This document shows positions 1-10,400 of a DNA stretch of 64,000 nt, in pieces; the first letter of the stretch is position 1, and the number at the start of each line of letters is the position of its first letter. Origin of the DNA: CALARM01 sp964431735. GTDB taxonomy: Bacteria; Vulcanimicrobiota; SpSt-956; JAKJGF01. A program made the translations under genes and the position numbers. The stretch lies in the NCBI GenBank assembly GCA_964431735.1, contig CAYSLJ010000006.1, positions 17,743-81,742 on the forward strand, written 5' to 3'. The notes below the pieces were generated by a model. It did no database searches and was not told the DNA's origin. It saw only the letters and a list, made by a program, of their open reading frames with translations.

Positions 1-1428
1 CCTTGTATCATGGCTGTCTAACAGATTGAGTCCTGTCTGAACACAGGGAAGATAATAATCTGCTCTTGTATATGTAAGATATTCATCTAACTGGCTTATA
101 TTCATTGATGTCCCGTAGCCGTTATGATCAATCCCTCCGAGCCAGATCCACATGGGTTCCATATGGCCGTTATAATTCATTACACTGTCAAATTCTCCGC
201 CGTTAAGCCATACAGATGCATTACCCCATATTTCACCTGTAATATAGGCTTCAGGGTTTGCATCTTTTACTCTTTTTCTGAATTCTTTCCACAGGCCATG
301 TTCATCTGTTCTTCCTCCCACACCTGCTTCATTCGGCACATCGAGTCTCCATCCGTCTATATGATAATCCTTTATCCACATTTTTGCTATGGAATTTTCT
401 CCTCCGAAGATTTCTTCTCTTAATGCGGCACTTCCGTAATTTAATTTGGGCAGTGTATTGAAACCCCACCAGGCTATATAATTATCAGGCCATTCACGGA
501 AGGTATAGAAATCATACCATGGACTTTCTTTACTTTCATAAGCCCCTTCAGTGCTATAAATATGTTCTTTATCAAACCATTTATGTTTTGACCCTGTATG
601 ATTGAACACCCCGTCAAGGATTATTTTTATGCCTTCTTTATGGGCTTCCGTTACCAGGTCTTTAAGGGCATCATTGCCACCGAAATGAGGATCTACTTCT
701 CTGTAGTCCTGTGTGTCATATTTATGATTGCTCGGAGACAGAAATATGGGGTTTAAATATATTGCCGTTATGCCGAGATCTTTCAGATATGGCAGTTTTA
801 CTTTTATACCCTGAAGATCGCCTCCGAAAAAATCGGCACATTTTGTAGGGTTATCGGGAAGATCTGTCCAGTTTTTATGGGTATAGGCTTCTGCTCCCAG
901 ATAGATATATTCGCCTTTTTTTACATTGTTTTCAGGATTCCCGTCAAAAAATCTGTCGGGAAATATCTGGTACACTACGGCATGTTTCATCCAGTCAGGT
1001 GTTTTAAAGCCGGGGATTAATATGAAATCCCTGTCATATACAGGTTCTTCCATTTTCCCGATAGCCGTATAATATCCTTTTGCATTACCATCAAACAGTT
1101 CGAATCTGTAGGTTTTTCTCTCTGCCCCTCCGGGTATTTTCCCCGTCCAGTAATCATATATATCCGATTGTTTTGTCAAAGTCATATCAGAAAAATGTTC
1201 TTCTGTATCAATATATCTTATACAGCATGATGTCAGATCATTTTTGTAACTTCTCAGGGTAAGGGTTATATCGTCTTTTATAGACGGTTCAGCGGGAGAC
1301 ATGTAGAGTGATGTTTGATCTGAAAATACACCCTTCCAGTCGATATGAGAATCCTTTTCCGAAGCATCGGACATAAGAGCAGTAGAGACAAGAATAAGTA
1401 CCATTAATAAAATATTGATTTTTTTCAT
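1..1428 (-). CDS. Secreted GH13 alpha-amylase / neopullulanase-like enzyme (3' end outside window)
   Basis: Read on the minus strand from ATG at 1428-1426, the frame stays open for 476 codons to base 1, so the C-terminus is missing. The start follows AAAGG, and the first ~23 residues (MKKINILLMVLILVSTALMS) look like a signal peptide, implying export. A beta-rich N-terminal segment precedes the barrel, as in CBM34-bearing neopullulanases and cyclomaltodextrinases. The GH13 conserved regions are visible: region I DGVFNHTG (D272), region II GWRLDVPNEA (nucleophile D363), region III GEIWG (acid/base E399) and region IV LDSHDT (D474) at the very edge. The family hydrolyses alpha-1,4 (and some alpha-1,6) glucan bonds. 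The exact subfamily is inferred from these motifs only. It is divergent from the mazEF-like pair and has no evident link to the NRPS genes. Confidence 0.88.
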   Translation of the reverse strand, partial: MKKINILLMVLILVSTALMSDASEKDSHIDWKGVFSDQTSLYMSPAEPSIKDDITLTLRSYKNDLTSCCIRYIDTEEHFSDMTLTKQSDIYDYWTGKIPGGAERKTYRFELFDGNAKGYYTAIGKMEEPVYDRDFILIPGFKTPDWMKHAVVYQIFPDRFFDGNPENNVKKGEYIYLGAEAYTHKNWTDLPDNPTKCADFFGGDLQGIKVKLPYLKDLGITAIYLNPIFLSPSNHKYDTQDYREVDPHFGGNDALKDLVTEAHKEGIKIILDGVFNHTGSKHKWFDKEHIYSTEGAYESKESPWYDFYTFREWPDNYIAWWGFNTLPKLNYGSAALREEIFGGENSIAKMWIKDYHIDGWRLDVPNEAGVGGRTDEHGLWKEFRKRVKDANPEAYITGEIWGNASVWLNGGEFDSVMNYNGHMEPMWIWLGGIDHNGYGTSMNISQLDEYLTYTRADYYLPCVQTGLNLLDSHDTR

Positions 1429-1518
1429 TGTTATTACCTTTCTTTAACAGAAGTTTTGTTTAATTTTAATTGCTCACGGCTGAGAAGTCAATCAGGAAAA
1501 TTATTTTTACCATATGAA

Positions 1519-1567
1519 TTGTTTTTATTTACTATTTATGCTACCATAAAGTAGTAAGAAAAGGAGG
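1519..1567 (+). promoter_or_regulatory. Possible promoter and perfect Shine-Dalgarno of the mazEF-like operon
   Basis: TTGTTT (1519-1524) and TACCAT (1542-1547) are 17 bp apart, giving a weak sigma-70-like promoter. CTAC-N6-GTAG (1541-1554) overlaps the -10 and could be an operator half-site pair. AAGGAGG (1561-1567) sits 8 bp before the antitoxin ATG and is a near-perfect ribosome binding site. The Shine-Dalgarno is certain; the promoter and operator are inferred by eye. Confidence 0.35.
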
Positions 1568-1575
1568 TAAATATT

Positions 1576-1809
1576 ATGCCTAAAATTTCGCTTTCCATAC
1601 CTCATGATGTTCTTCAATTTATTGATAGTCAGGGGAAAAATAGAAGTAGAGCTATAGTTACAATTCTTCAGGAATATAAAGAAAAAAAACAGAGGGAAGA
1701 ACTGATAAAAGCTTATGAAGAATATGAAAATTTCTGTAAAGAAGATGATGCAAACTGGTGGAGTGACTGGGAAAATTCATCTATAGAAGATACAGGAAAG
1801 GATATATAA
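1576..1809 (+). CDS. MazE/CopG-like ribbon-helix-helix antitoxin
   Basis: A 77-residue protein. Its N-terminus (KISLSIPHDVLQFID, then an NRSRAI helix) matches the short beta-strand plus two helices of ribbon-helix-helix DNA-binding antitoxins. The C-terminal half is charged and rich in Glu, Lys and Trp, typical of the flexible toxin-neutralising tail of MazE-type partners. It is followed 3 bp later by a MazF/PemK-type toxin, which is the main evidence for its role. In this family the antitoxin binds and inhibits the toxin, and the complex usually represses its own promoter. The start is fixed by the strong upstream ribosome binding site. Confidence 0.8.
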   Translation: MPKISLSIPHDVLQFIDSQGKNRSRAIVTILQEYKEKKQREELIKAYEEYENFCKEDDANWWSDWENSSIEDTGKDI

Positions 1810-1812
1810 AGA

Positions 1813-2154
1813 ATGATATTTCCAAAAAGAGGAGAAATCTGGCTTGTCGAATTTTCCCCGTCCATAGGAACAGAAATACAGAAAACAAGACCGGCTCTTG
1901 TAATTTCCAATGATATAGCCAATAATAAAAGCTCAAAAGTTACTGTTGTACTTTTTAGCAGTAAAGTAAAGTCTATAGCTGTTATGGTAGTAATAGAACC
2001 GGATGAAGAAAATTGTCTTGACAGGCAGAGCGCTATAAGAATTCCTGATATTACAACATTTGATAAAATTAGATTGAAGAACAAAATTGGAATGTTAAAA
2101 CCAGAATATATGGCAGAAGTTGATAGGAAAATAAAAATACATTTAAATTTGTGA
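1813..2154 (+). CDS. mazF: MazF/PemK-type mRNA interferase toxin
   Basis: 113 residues, the usual MazF length. The N-terminus (PKRGEIWLVEFSPSIGTE, then TRPALVISND at residues 25-34) is the family signature. R26 aligns with the catalytic Arg of Bacillus subtilis MazF. The catalytic Thr position appears to be Ser here (S49/S50), a conservative change. The LDRQSAIRI and FDKIRL segments also match the family core. MazF enzymes cleave mRNA at short sequences in the cytoplasm when free of antitoxin. The gene starts 3 bp after its antitoxin gene, so the two are almost certainly co-transcribed and translationally coupled. Nothing links it directly to the NRPS genes. Confidence 0.9.
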   Translation: MIFPKRGEIWLVEFSPSIGTEIQKTRPALVISNDIANNKSSKVTVVLFSSKVKSIAVMVVIEPDEENCLDRQSAIRIPDITTFDKIRLKNKIGMLKPEYMAEVDRKIKIHLNL

Positions 2155-2161
2155 AGTGAAA

Positions 2162-2216
2162 AGTGAGAAGTGAAAAGAATAGGACACTACTCACTACTCA
2201 CTATTCACTTCTCACT
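2162..2216. repeat. Inverted repeat built from GTGAAAA/GTGAGAA heptamers
   Basis: The arm at 2162-2174 (AGTGAGAAGTGAA) is the exact reverse complement of 2204-2216, with a 29-nt loop that itself holds CTCACTA units. A hairpin of 13 bp would form between mazF and the radical SAM gene. No T-run follows, so it is not a convincing terminator. It belongs to the same 7-nt-period family seen at 3999-4146. Confidence 0.7.
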
Positions 2217-2246
2217 AAATAAAGATACAGGAAGTGATTATAAAAC

Positions 2247-3992
2247 ATGTGGAATAAAAAAAGAGATAAAATTTTTCTTTTTTATATAGAATTTGGTAAC
2301 GGAGTAAGCCCTTTCAGACAGACGAAAAGTATTCAAATAGGTATTCTGTCCATAGGCACTTACCTCAAAGAAAAAGGCTATAATGTTCAGACCTTTTTTG
2401 ACTGTTATCCCGATACGGATGAGCTTAAAAGGCTCATATCCTGGGAAAGGGTCAGGGTTATAGGTTTTTATACCACTATGGATAATATCTGCAGGGTTCA
2501 GGCCTTAACGGATTTCATAAAAGAGAATTTCCCGAAAATAATCGTAATATTCGGAGGGCCTCTTGCCACAATAAGGCCTGCTCTGTTACTTGAAGAGGGA
2601 AGAGCCGACATAGTGGTACGATATGAAGGGGAATATACCATGGAAGAGCTTATGGATTATTATTATCATGATACAGGTGCCCTTGAAGATATAAAGGGAA
2701 TAACTTACAGAGCGGGCAATGAAATCAAGCATAATCCTGACAGACCTTTTATAGAAAATCTGGATGAATTACCCATTCTTGACAGGGATCTTGTGCCTTT
2801 TAAAGAGGATTATCCCATACTTCTTACAGGAAGAGGATGCCCCTATCACTGTACCTTCTGCTTTCAGGGCACCGGCCATTATTATCGTATGAGAAGCGTT
2901 GAAAATATTATGAAAGAAGTGGACGGTTTACTGGAGAGATACGGAGATCCTGTTTATATCTCATTCGATGACGATGTGTTTATTACAGACCGGGACAGAG
3001 CGCTTGCACTGTGCAGGGAACTTAAAAAAAGAAAAGAGCTTCGCCCCGGATTTCACTGGTTTTCCGAAACAAGAGCAAATATTTTATATAAATATCCTGA
3101 GCTTATAAGAGAAATGAAAGAAGCAGGTATTGCAGTCCTGCAATTCGGGACCGAGTCTGCAAATAACAAAATGCTTGAAGCCTATAATAAGATGATAACT
3201 ACGGAACAGGTGGAATTTACGGTAAAGAAATGTGTGGAAGAAGATATATTTCAGATAGCCACTACCTTTATACTGGGAGGGCCCTTTGAGTCACGGGAGA
3301 CGGTTGAAGAAAGCATAAATTTTGCTAAAAAACTGATCAGAATGGCACCGGGAAGAATAAGAATAGTAGACGGTTTTCTCATACCGCTTCCCGGAACTCC
3401 CATAGGTGATAATCCTGAAAAATACGGCATTATTCTATTAAAACCTTATTGGAAAACAGGTAATAGCGGAGGAAGTGAGTGTATTTCTGAAACGGCAAAT
3501 TTAAAGAGAGGAGAATTGCTTGAACTCAAGAAGATTTTTGACAGAGAACTTATGGTGACTATGGAAGAAGAACTGATGAATATACCGAGAAAACAGGTGG
3601 AAGCCATATTCAGTATGTTAACGGAAGGTATTCAGGCTCTCTGGTATAATCTCCTCTCATCAAATACCGCTCTTAAAAGATATTTTAATTTTAAAGATCA
3701 TGGTATATACAAAACGTTTCATGAATTAAAGGATTTTGACTCTTATTTTCCTCAGAGAACCGATTTCAGTTATGAACTCTCAGAAGAACGTATAACACTG
3801 GATCGTTTCGGAAAAAAATATCTTCTTAATCCTTTTGAATCAAGAATTCTTACTCTGAGTGCCGGCAGGATAAGATTCAGAGAAATAGTCTCCATATTAA
3901 AAGAAGAATTCCCTGAAAGTTCCCCGCAAGAAATACTGGATTTTTACAGGAAAATGGATGATATATACGGTATTGTATTTGCAAAGGTTTAG
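2247..3992 (+). CDS. B12-binding-domain radical SAM enzyme with PqqD-like C-terminus
   Basis: 581 residues. The first ~150 match a cobalamin-binding fold of class B radical SAM enzymes (QIGILSIGTYLKEKGY, then VRVIGFYTTMDN and IVIFGGPLAT). The radical SAM domain carries the [4Fe-4S]-binding CxxxCxxC motif C198, C202, C205 (GRGCPYHCTFC), then SFDDDVF, LQFGTES and TTFILGGPFE, as in BchE/methyltransferase-type members. The last ~65 residues (LLNPFESRILTL, then FREIVSILKEEFPE) resemble PqqD/RRE peptide-recognition folds. The family uses a 5'-deoxyadenosyl radical with cobalamin, often for methylation or ring formation at unactivated carbons. Substrate is unknown; its place directly upstream of the NRPS genes suggests the peptide or a building block. 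GGAAGTGAT upstream supports the start. A terminator-like hairpin follows ~100 bp after the stop. Confidence 0.85.
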   Translation: MWNKKRDKIFLFYIEFGNGVSPFRQTKSIQIGILSIGTYLKEKGYNVQTFFDCYPDTDELKRLISWERVRVIGFYTTMDNICRVQALTDFIKENFPKIIVIFGGPLATIRPALLLEEGRADIVVRYEGEYTMEELMDYYYHDTGALEDIKGITYRAGNEIKHNPDRPFIENLDELPILDRDLVPFKEDYPILLTGRGCPYHCTFCFQGTGHYYRMRSVENIMKEVDGLLERYGDPVYISFDDDVFITDRDRALALCRELKKRKELRPGFHWFSETRANILYKYPELIREMKEAGIAVLQFGTESANNKMLEAYNKMITTEQVEFTVKKCVEEDIFQIATTFILGGPFESRETVEESINFAKKLIRMAPGRIRIVDGFLIPLPGTPIGDNPEKYGIILLKPYWKTGNSGGSECISETANLKRGELLELKKIFDRELMVTMEEELMNIPRKQVEAIFSMLTEGIQALWYNLLSSNTALKRYFNFKDHGIYKTFHELKDFDSYFPQRTDFSYELSEERITLDRFGKKYLLNPFESRILTLSAGRIRFREIVSILKEEFPESSPQEILDFYRKMDDIYGIVFAKV

Positions 3993-3998
3993 CGGGGA

Positions 3999-4040
3999 AG
4001 TCGTGAGTGGTGAGTCGTGAGTGGTGAAAAGTGAAAAGTG
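3999..4040 (+). repeat. GTGAGTN/GTGAAAA heptamer tract
   Basis: Directly after the radical SAM stop codon, units GTGAGTG, GTGAGTC, GTGAGTG, GTGAAAA and GTGAAAA follow each other with strict 7-nt spacing. Together with the tracts at 2162-2216 and 4082-4136 this forms one AT-richer heptamer family based on GTGANNN. Confidence 0.75.
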
Positions 4041-4047
4041 GAACTTA

Positions 4048-4080
4048 CCCGTCACGCGTCACGCGTTACGCGTCACGATT
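4048..4080 (+). repeat. Intergenic copy of the GTNACGC heptamer element
   Basis: CCC, then GTCACGC-GTCACGC-GTTACGC-GTCACGA, then TT. Over this span it is identical base for base to the copies encoded inside adenylation domains at 15241, 19801, 38531 and 46286. It is the non-coding reference copy closest to the NRPS genes. Confidence 0.9.
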
Positions 4081-4093
4081 ATAGTGAGTCGTG

Positions 4094-4146
4094 AAAAGTG
4101 AAAAGTGAAAAGAATAAAAACTCACTTTTCACTTTTTATTTTTCAT
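4094..4146 (+). terminator. Terminator-like hairpin between the radical SAM gene and NRPS1
   Basis: A 15 bp perfect stem (4094-4108 with 4122-4136) and 13-nt loop, followed by a T-rich stretch (TTTTTATTTTT overlapping 4133-4143). The stem is AT-rich because it is built from GTGAAAA heptamers. It could end transcription of the mazEF/radical SAM side and separate it from the NRPS operon. Its strength is not known. Confidence 0.55.
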
Positions 4147-4306
4147 TTACAAATACATTTTTTGGGGAAGGGAAAATTTTTTTAATGAAGAAAAACACAT
4201 CAGACAAAAATAGACAAAAAATCTATTTTATACAGAAACTGCTGACATGAGCTTAAACAATGTAATAAAGAACGATAATTAAATAACTGTCTTAAATATA
4301 TTAAAT
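4147..4306. other. AT-rich leader region upstream of NRPS1, no gene seen
   Basis: No open frame of note. It probably holds the NRPS1 promoter. One weak candidate is CTGACA at 4242-4247 with TAATAA at 4263-4268 (15 bp spacer). The segment 4281-4310 is matched in inverted orientation by 33547-33576 (27 of 30 bases) in the gap between the two NRPS genes. Confidence 0.35.
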
Positions 4307-4413
4307 CGTGACGCGTAACGCGTAACGCGTGACGCGAGGAAAGAGACAATTAATAAAATTCTATTCCTAAAGGGTTTCCTCCCGTCACGCGTCACGCGTC
4401 ACGCGTCACGAGA
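4307..4413. repeat. Two head-to-head GTNACGC elements forming a long inverted repeat
   Basis: One copy at 4307-4339 is in reverse orientation (CGTGACG, CGTAACG, CGTAACG, CGTGACG units, ending GAGG). A second at 4378-4413 is forward (CCTCCC then four GTCACGC-type heptamers). They are separated by ~38 nt and would pair imperfectly over ~30 bp. This sits 57 bp before the NRPS1 start, inside its probable 5' leader. Confidence 0.8.
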
Positions 4414-4448
4414 CCATAATAAATGATTGAATTTCAGTCTGTTTTTTT

Positions 4449-4463
4449 CAGGAGAAAGGAAGG
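4449..4463 (+). promoter_or_regulatory. Ribosome binding site of NRPS1
   Basis: CAGGAGAAAGGAAGG ends 6 bp before the ATG at 4470. The T-run plus CAGGAG(A/G)AAGGA block is nearly repeated before NRPS2 (33611-33628), indicating duplicated leaders and fixing both starts. Confidence 0.7.
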
Positions 4464-4469
4464 TACATC

Positions 4470-7400
4470 ATGGAGTATTATGAACTGACTCACCCTCAGA
4501 AAAGAATCTGGTTTACGGAAGAAAAATACGAAGGAACAGCCTTCGCAAATCTCGGTCTTACTGTTAAATACAGAGAGAAAATAGATTTTGCACTTTTAGA
4601 AAAAGCTATAAATACAGTTATTAAAAAAAATGAAGGCCTCAGGATAAGACTCAGGAAAACAGATACTCAGGTTACCCAGTATATATATCCTTTTGAAGCA
4701 TATGTGCCGGAATTTATGGATTTTTCCGGTAAAGATGAAGATACATTCAACACATGGGTTAAGAATAAAACCAATGAACCCTTCAATCTCACAGATAGTG
4801 AGCTTTTCTCTTTTGTTCTGATAAAATTCAATGATAAAGAAGAAGGTTACTATATAAAAACACACCATATTATTTCAGACGGCTGGACTACAGGCATGAT
4901 CTTTGAGGAAATCGAACATTATTATGATCTTCTTAAAGCCGGTAAAGAACCTGAAGAAAAATCATATCCTTCATATATTCAGTTTATTTCCGAAGAAAAA
5001 GCATATCTTCAGTCTCCGGATGCTGAAAAGGATAGAGAATTCTGGTTAAATTACCTTTCTCCTTTACCTGAAGAAGTAAATCTTTCGGAAAAGAAAGCAA
5101 AGTCAGATAATATCCGTGCAAAAGCTACCTCTATTAAAGTCCCCGATGAATTAAGTGGAAAAATATATGATTATTGTAAGGGATGTAAAACGTCTATCTT
5201 TAAAGTCCTTCTTTCCTGCCTTGCCATATATATATCCAGAATTACTTCCTCAGATGAAGCGGTTATAGGAACTGGAAACCACAACAGATCTACTGCAGAG
5301 CAGAAGAAGATGACAGGTATGTTCGTAAGCACCATTCCTTTAAAAATAACTGCAGACAGAGATATGGATTTTAACAGTTTCGTCCGGAAAAACGGTCACG
5401 ATATTAATAACATTATAAAAAATCATTCCAGATATCCCTTTGATCTTCTCGCAGGAGAAATTCGGAAAAAATATGGAGTAAGACCTGATTATCTTCTGAA
5501 TATAACACTTGTAGGTCTTCCTGCTTTTGAAGATCCGAGAAAACAGGTTGAACGTATGGTTCCTGATTATGAACTATCGGATATATCAATTCATATTTAT
5601 GAAAAATTTAAAGAAAATAAAAAATATATTGAACTTGAATGGGCTTACCGGACAGAAAAATTTGGCGATGAACATATAGAAAGAATTCATGAACTGCTCT
5701 GTCAGATTTTAAATGATGCCCTCTCGGAACCGGATAAAAAAATCTCACATATTAAGATGTGCCCCGCCCGGGAAGAGGAGATTATTTTTGAGAAATTTAA
5801 TAATACCTTTTTTGAAATCCCCGGACATGTTACAGTTCAGGAATTATTTGAAACTCAGGTAAATCTTCATCCCGACAGACCTGCCGTTGTATATGAAAAT
5901 CAGATACTCAGTTACGGAGAACTGAACAGACAGGCCAATCAGATTGCCGCAGCATTGAGAAAAGACGGGCTGAAGCCGGATAATCCGGCAGCTATACTTA
6001 TGGAAAGTTCTCCTGAAATGATGGTAAGTATTCTTGGCGTGTTAAAAGCAGGAGGATTTTATATTCCCATAGATCCTGAATATCCGTCCGATAGAATTTC
6101 CTATATGCTCTCTGACAGCGGTACAGGAATTCTTCTCACAAAAAGAAGTCTTTATAATAAATTTAACTTTGACGGCATTATCTATGATCTTGAAGATAGA
6201 AATCTGTTACGGGGAGACAGAGGGAACCCTGAAAAAATAAATACTCCCCGTGATCTTGTATATGTTATTTATACCTCGGGCACTACGGGAAAACCTAAAG
6301 GTGTGATGATAGAAAATCATTCCCTTGTCAATCTATCCGTCTATTTTATCAATACTCACGAGATGACAGAAAAAGATAATACGTCAAAATATATGGCTCC
6401 TGCCTTTGATGCTTCTGTGCTGGAAATATTTCCTTCTTTACTTTCCGGCGCGACTGTACATATTATCCCGAAATCGATAAGACTTTCACCTGTACAGTTA
6501 AATGAATATTATGAAGAGCATAATATTACCACTGCCATTCTTCCCACACAGTTCGGAGAACAGTTCATGGCTCTTACGGAGAATAAATCTCTTAAATGGA
6601 TTGTAATAGGAGGTGAAAAATTAAAAAGCTTCATTCCTCAGAGATATAAAGTATATAATGATTACGGGCCTACTGAATATACGGTGGAAACGAGTTCCTT
6701 TAACATTGATAAATATTATGAAAATATTCCCATAGGTAAACCTGTATTTAATACATCTGTTTATATAACAGACTCTTTTGCCAATCTTCAGCCCATAGGA
6801 GTTGCCGGAGAACTCTGTATCTCAGGATACGGGCTTTCCAGGGGATATCTTAATAGAGAAGAACTGACAGAAGAAAAATTTGTAGAAAACCCCTTTATTC
6901 CGGGAGAAAGGATGTATAGAACAGGAGACCTGGCAAGGTGGCTTCCCGACGGAAACCTGGAATTCCTGGGAAGAATTGATGCTCAGGTAAAGATAAGAGG
7001 TTTCCGTATTGAATTAGGGGAAATAGAAGAAGGCCTTAAAAAGATAGACACGGTAAAAGATGCAGTAGTAATTGACAGAAGTGATAAACAGGAAAATAAA
7101 TATCTCTGTGCCTATTACATAAGTGATATAAAACTGAAATCCAGCGAATTACAGAAAGAACTCTCAGAATTTCTTCCTGATTATATGATCCCTTCCTGCT
7201 TCTTAAAAATAGATAAAATCCCTCTTACTGCCCACGGGAAATTGGACAGAAAGTCTCTTTTAGAGCCGGAAGAAAGTGATCTTGCCTCTCATGAAACCTA
7301 TGTAGCACCCAGGAATGAGAGGGAAGAAATACTTGCTGCCATATGGAAAAAATTCCTTAAATGCGACAGAGTCGGTATATATGATAATTTCTTCCATCTC

Positions 7401-10400
7401 GGCGGAGACTCTATTATGAGTATTCAGGTAGTGGCCAGGGCAAACAGCGAGGGGATAAATATTACGGCATCACAGTTGCTTCGCCATCCCACTATTGCAG
7501 AAATATCAGAGGAGGCCGGGAAGAAATCAGTTCCTCAGGCAGAGCAAAGACTCCTTGCGGGAGAAGTGCCCTTATTACCTGTACAGGAATGGTTTTTTGA
7601 ACAGGAATTTGAATGTGTCAATCACTTCAATCAGGCTTTTCTCTTTACACTTAAATCAGACGGAAACAGAGAAATTATAGAAAAAACTCTGAATATTTTA
7701 GTGAATCATCATGACGGGTTGAGGCTGAGATTCAAAAAAGAAGAAACCTGGCTTCAGCGGTATGAAAAACCTGAGAAAACTTCTGTTTCAGTCGATATGA
7801 TAGATCTTTCTTCTGTGCCGGAAGATTCTCTCTATATGTTCATTGTAGAAAAATGTAATTCCATACAAAATTCTCTCAATATTACGGAAGGGCCTGTTAT
7901 AAGAGCGGCCCTGTTTAAAGGCCATAGAGACGGCAGGGACAGACTCTTTATTGTAATACATCACCTCTGTATAGATATGGTTTCATGGAGAATAATCATA
8001 GAAGATTTTCATAATATATACAGCAGGCTTTCTGACGGTCTTACTCCGTCTATACCTGCCAAAACGTCTTCTTACAGAGACTGGTCAGAGGGTTTGAGAA
8101 AGTATATTCCGGCAGCAGAAAAACACAGTGATTACTGGCTCGGAGTTCTCAGAGATGCCTCTCCTCTTCCGGTAGAATATAAAGAATCTAAATTTTCCGA
8201 TATAAGAGACTATAAAGTTTCTCTTTCAGCTCATGATACGGAACTTTTATTAAATGCCGTTCCTTCTGTTTATAACACACAGATTAATGATATATTGCTT
8301 TCTGCCCTTCTTCTCGCATTTAACCGTTCTCTTAATGTTCCTGACCTGGTAATAAATCTGGAAGGACACGGAAGAGAAGAGACTGTTTCGGAAGTCAATC
8401 TGTCACAGACAGTGGGATGGTTTACCACAATATTTCCTGTTCATCTGAAGATCCCTTCAGGCACAGGCGGAACAGATTACGGCTCTCTTATAAAATCGGT
8501 AAAAGAAACTATGAGAACCATACCGGTTAACGGTATTTCCTACGGAGTGTTAAGATATTTTTCTCATATAAAAGAAGAATTGAAAAAACTGGAATGTAAG
8601 AGAGTGGCCTTTAATTATCTCGGCCAGTTCGGAGGAGAAACAAGCGGCGGGGATTTTTTCACTGCCATGGAAGCGCTTTCGGAAGGTTCAGTATCTTCAG
8701 AGAACAGTATAATAAACCTTCTGGATATTAACGGTTTTGTCATGGACGGTTCTTTATCTATGACTTTCGGCTACAGCACTCATATCTGGGATGGCGAAAA
8801 AGCTAAAGAACTGGCCGATCATTTCATCATAAGCCTGAAAGATATAATCAATCACTGTATTGAACAGGGGAGAAAACATTTTACTCCTTCTGATTTTCCT
8901 CTTGCCACTGTCACTCAATCGTTCCTCGACGGTATAAGTGATTCTTCTTCTATTGAAACCATATACAGCCTTTCACCTCTTCAGGAAGGGCTCCTCTTTC
9001 ATGCAGTAGCTTCTCCCGACTCTGATCAATACTGCACACAGACGTCCTGGCTTTATAAAGGAGAGCTCGATGTAAATGCCCTTAAAGACGGGTGGAACGG
9101 CATATTTTCCTCTCATCCTATTTTTAGAACAGCTTTTATATGGGAAGAAACTGATAAACCTTTCCAGATAGTCTACAGAAATGCCTCTCTTCCATGGTAC
9201 ATTACGGATCTCAGTGGAATGATCCGGGAAAAACAGGAAGAAAAAATAGAATCTATAAGAATAAAGATAAGACGGGAAGGTTTTAATCTGAGTAAGCCCC
9301 CTCTTGCCTATCTTCACCTGTTCATCCTGGGAAAGGATGAATACAGATTTATATGGACCTGTCATCATATACTTATAGACGGCTGGTCAATGCCTTTAAT
9401 AATGCAGGAACTGAAGAGAAGATACTACTCTGTTGTAAATAAAGAGACTTTACATCTGAAGCCTGCAAAACCTTTTGAAACATATATAAAATGGATGGCC
9501 GAACAGGATAAAGAGCGAATTGCAGATTACTGGAAGAACACTCTTTCCGATTTTTCCGCCCCCACTCCTCTTACGGTAAACAGCACCGGTCTTAATATTC
9601 ACAAATCTATTGAAAACCTGGGAGAATATGTCTGTTCTCTCCCGGAAGATTTCTTTTCAGAATGTCAGAAGTTTGCCCGTTCTATGGAGGTAACAATCAA
9701 TGCTCTTATTCAACTGGCCTGGAGTTGTGTTCTTTCCTGTTACAGCGGAAGTGAAGATATACTTTACGGAACAACTGTTTCAGGAAGGCCGTCGGAACTT
9801 TCAGGTGTTGAAAGAATGATAGGACTCTTCATCAATACACTTCCTTTGAGAGTAAAGCTGAACCATCAGGAAACTATAGCCTGTAATCTGAAACATGTCC
9901 ACCATATCATACAGGATGTCAGTAATTTAAGCCATATATCTCTGAGCAAACTTCAATCTTTTTCCGATATTCCTCCGGGAGAAGCTCTTTTTTACAGTCT
10001 TTTCGTTTTTGAAAATTACCCTGTTGATGAAGATGCCGGTGAGGGTAAAACTTTAGCAATGAACGATCTGAAAGCCTATGAAAAATCAAATTATCCTTTA
10101 AATTTAATTGTTGCGCCGGGAAAAGACCTTATGATAAAAATTTCCTATGATGGCGACTGTTTCACAGAACATGTCATAAAAAATATGGCATGTCATATAG
10201 AGGGTGCATTAAAATGGATAACTGCCCATCCTGAACAACTCCTCAGGGATATAGATATACTTTCAGAAAAAGAAAAATATCTGCTTTTTAATACTTTTAA
10301 TGATACCTGTCATGATTTTCCGAAGAACACAACAATTCATGAACTGATAGAGAAAACAGTGGAATTATACCCTGAAAAAACTGCTGTTGTTTATAAAGAT

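Noticed and set aside
124..423. Small plus-strand gene at the left edge
   Set aside because: It lies antisense within the GH13 coding region, whose catalytic motifs are clear on the minus strand.
1713..2084. A minus-strand gene overlapping the mazEF-like pair
   Set aside because: The plus-strand frames match known toxin-antitoxin families; the minus frame is a hydrophobic shadow of them.
2162..2216. Rho-independent terminator after mazF
   Set aside because: The loop is long and no T-run follows the stem; it is better described as a heptamer inverted repeat.
4048..4413. CRISPR-like array because of short repeats
   Set aside because: Units are 7 nt and contiguous, with no unique spacers of regular length and no cas genes.
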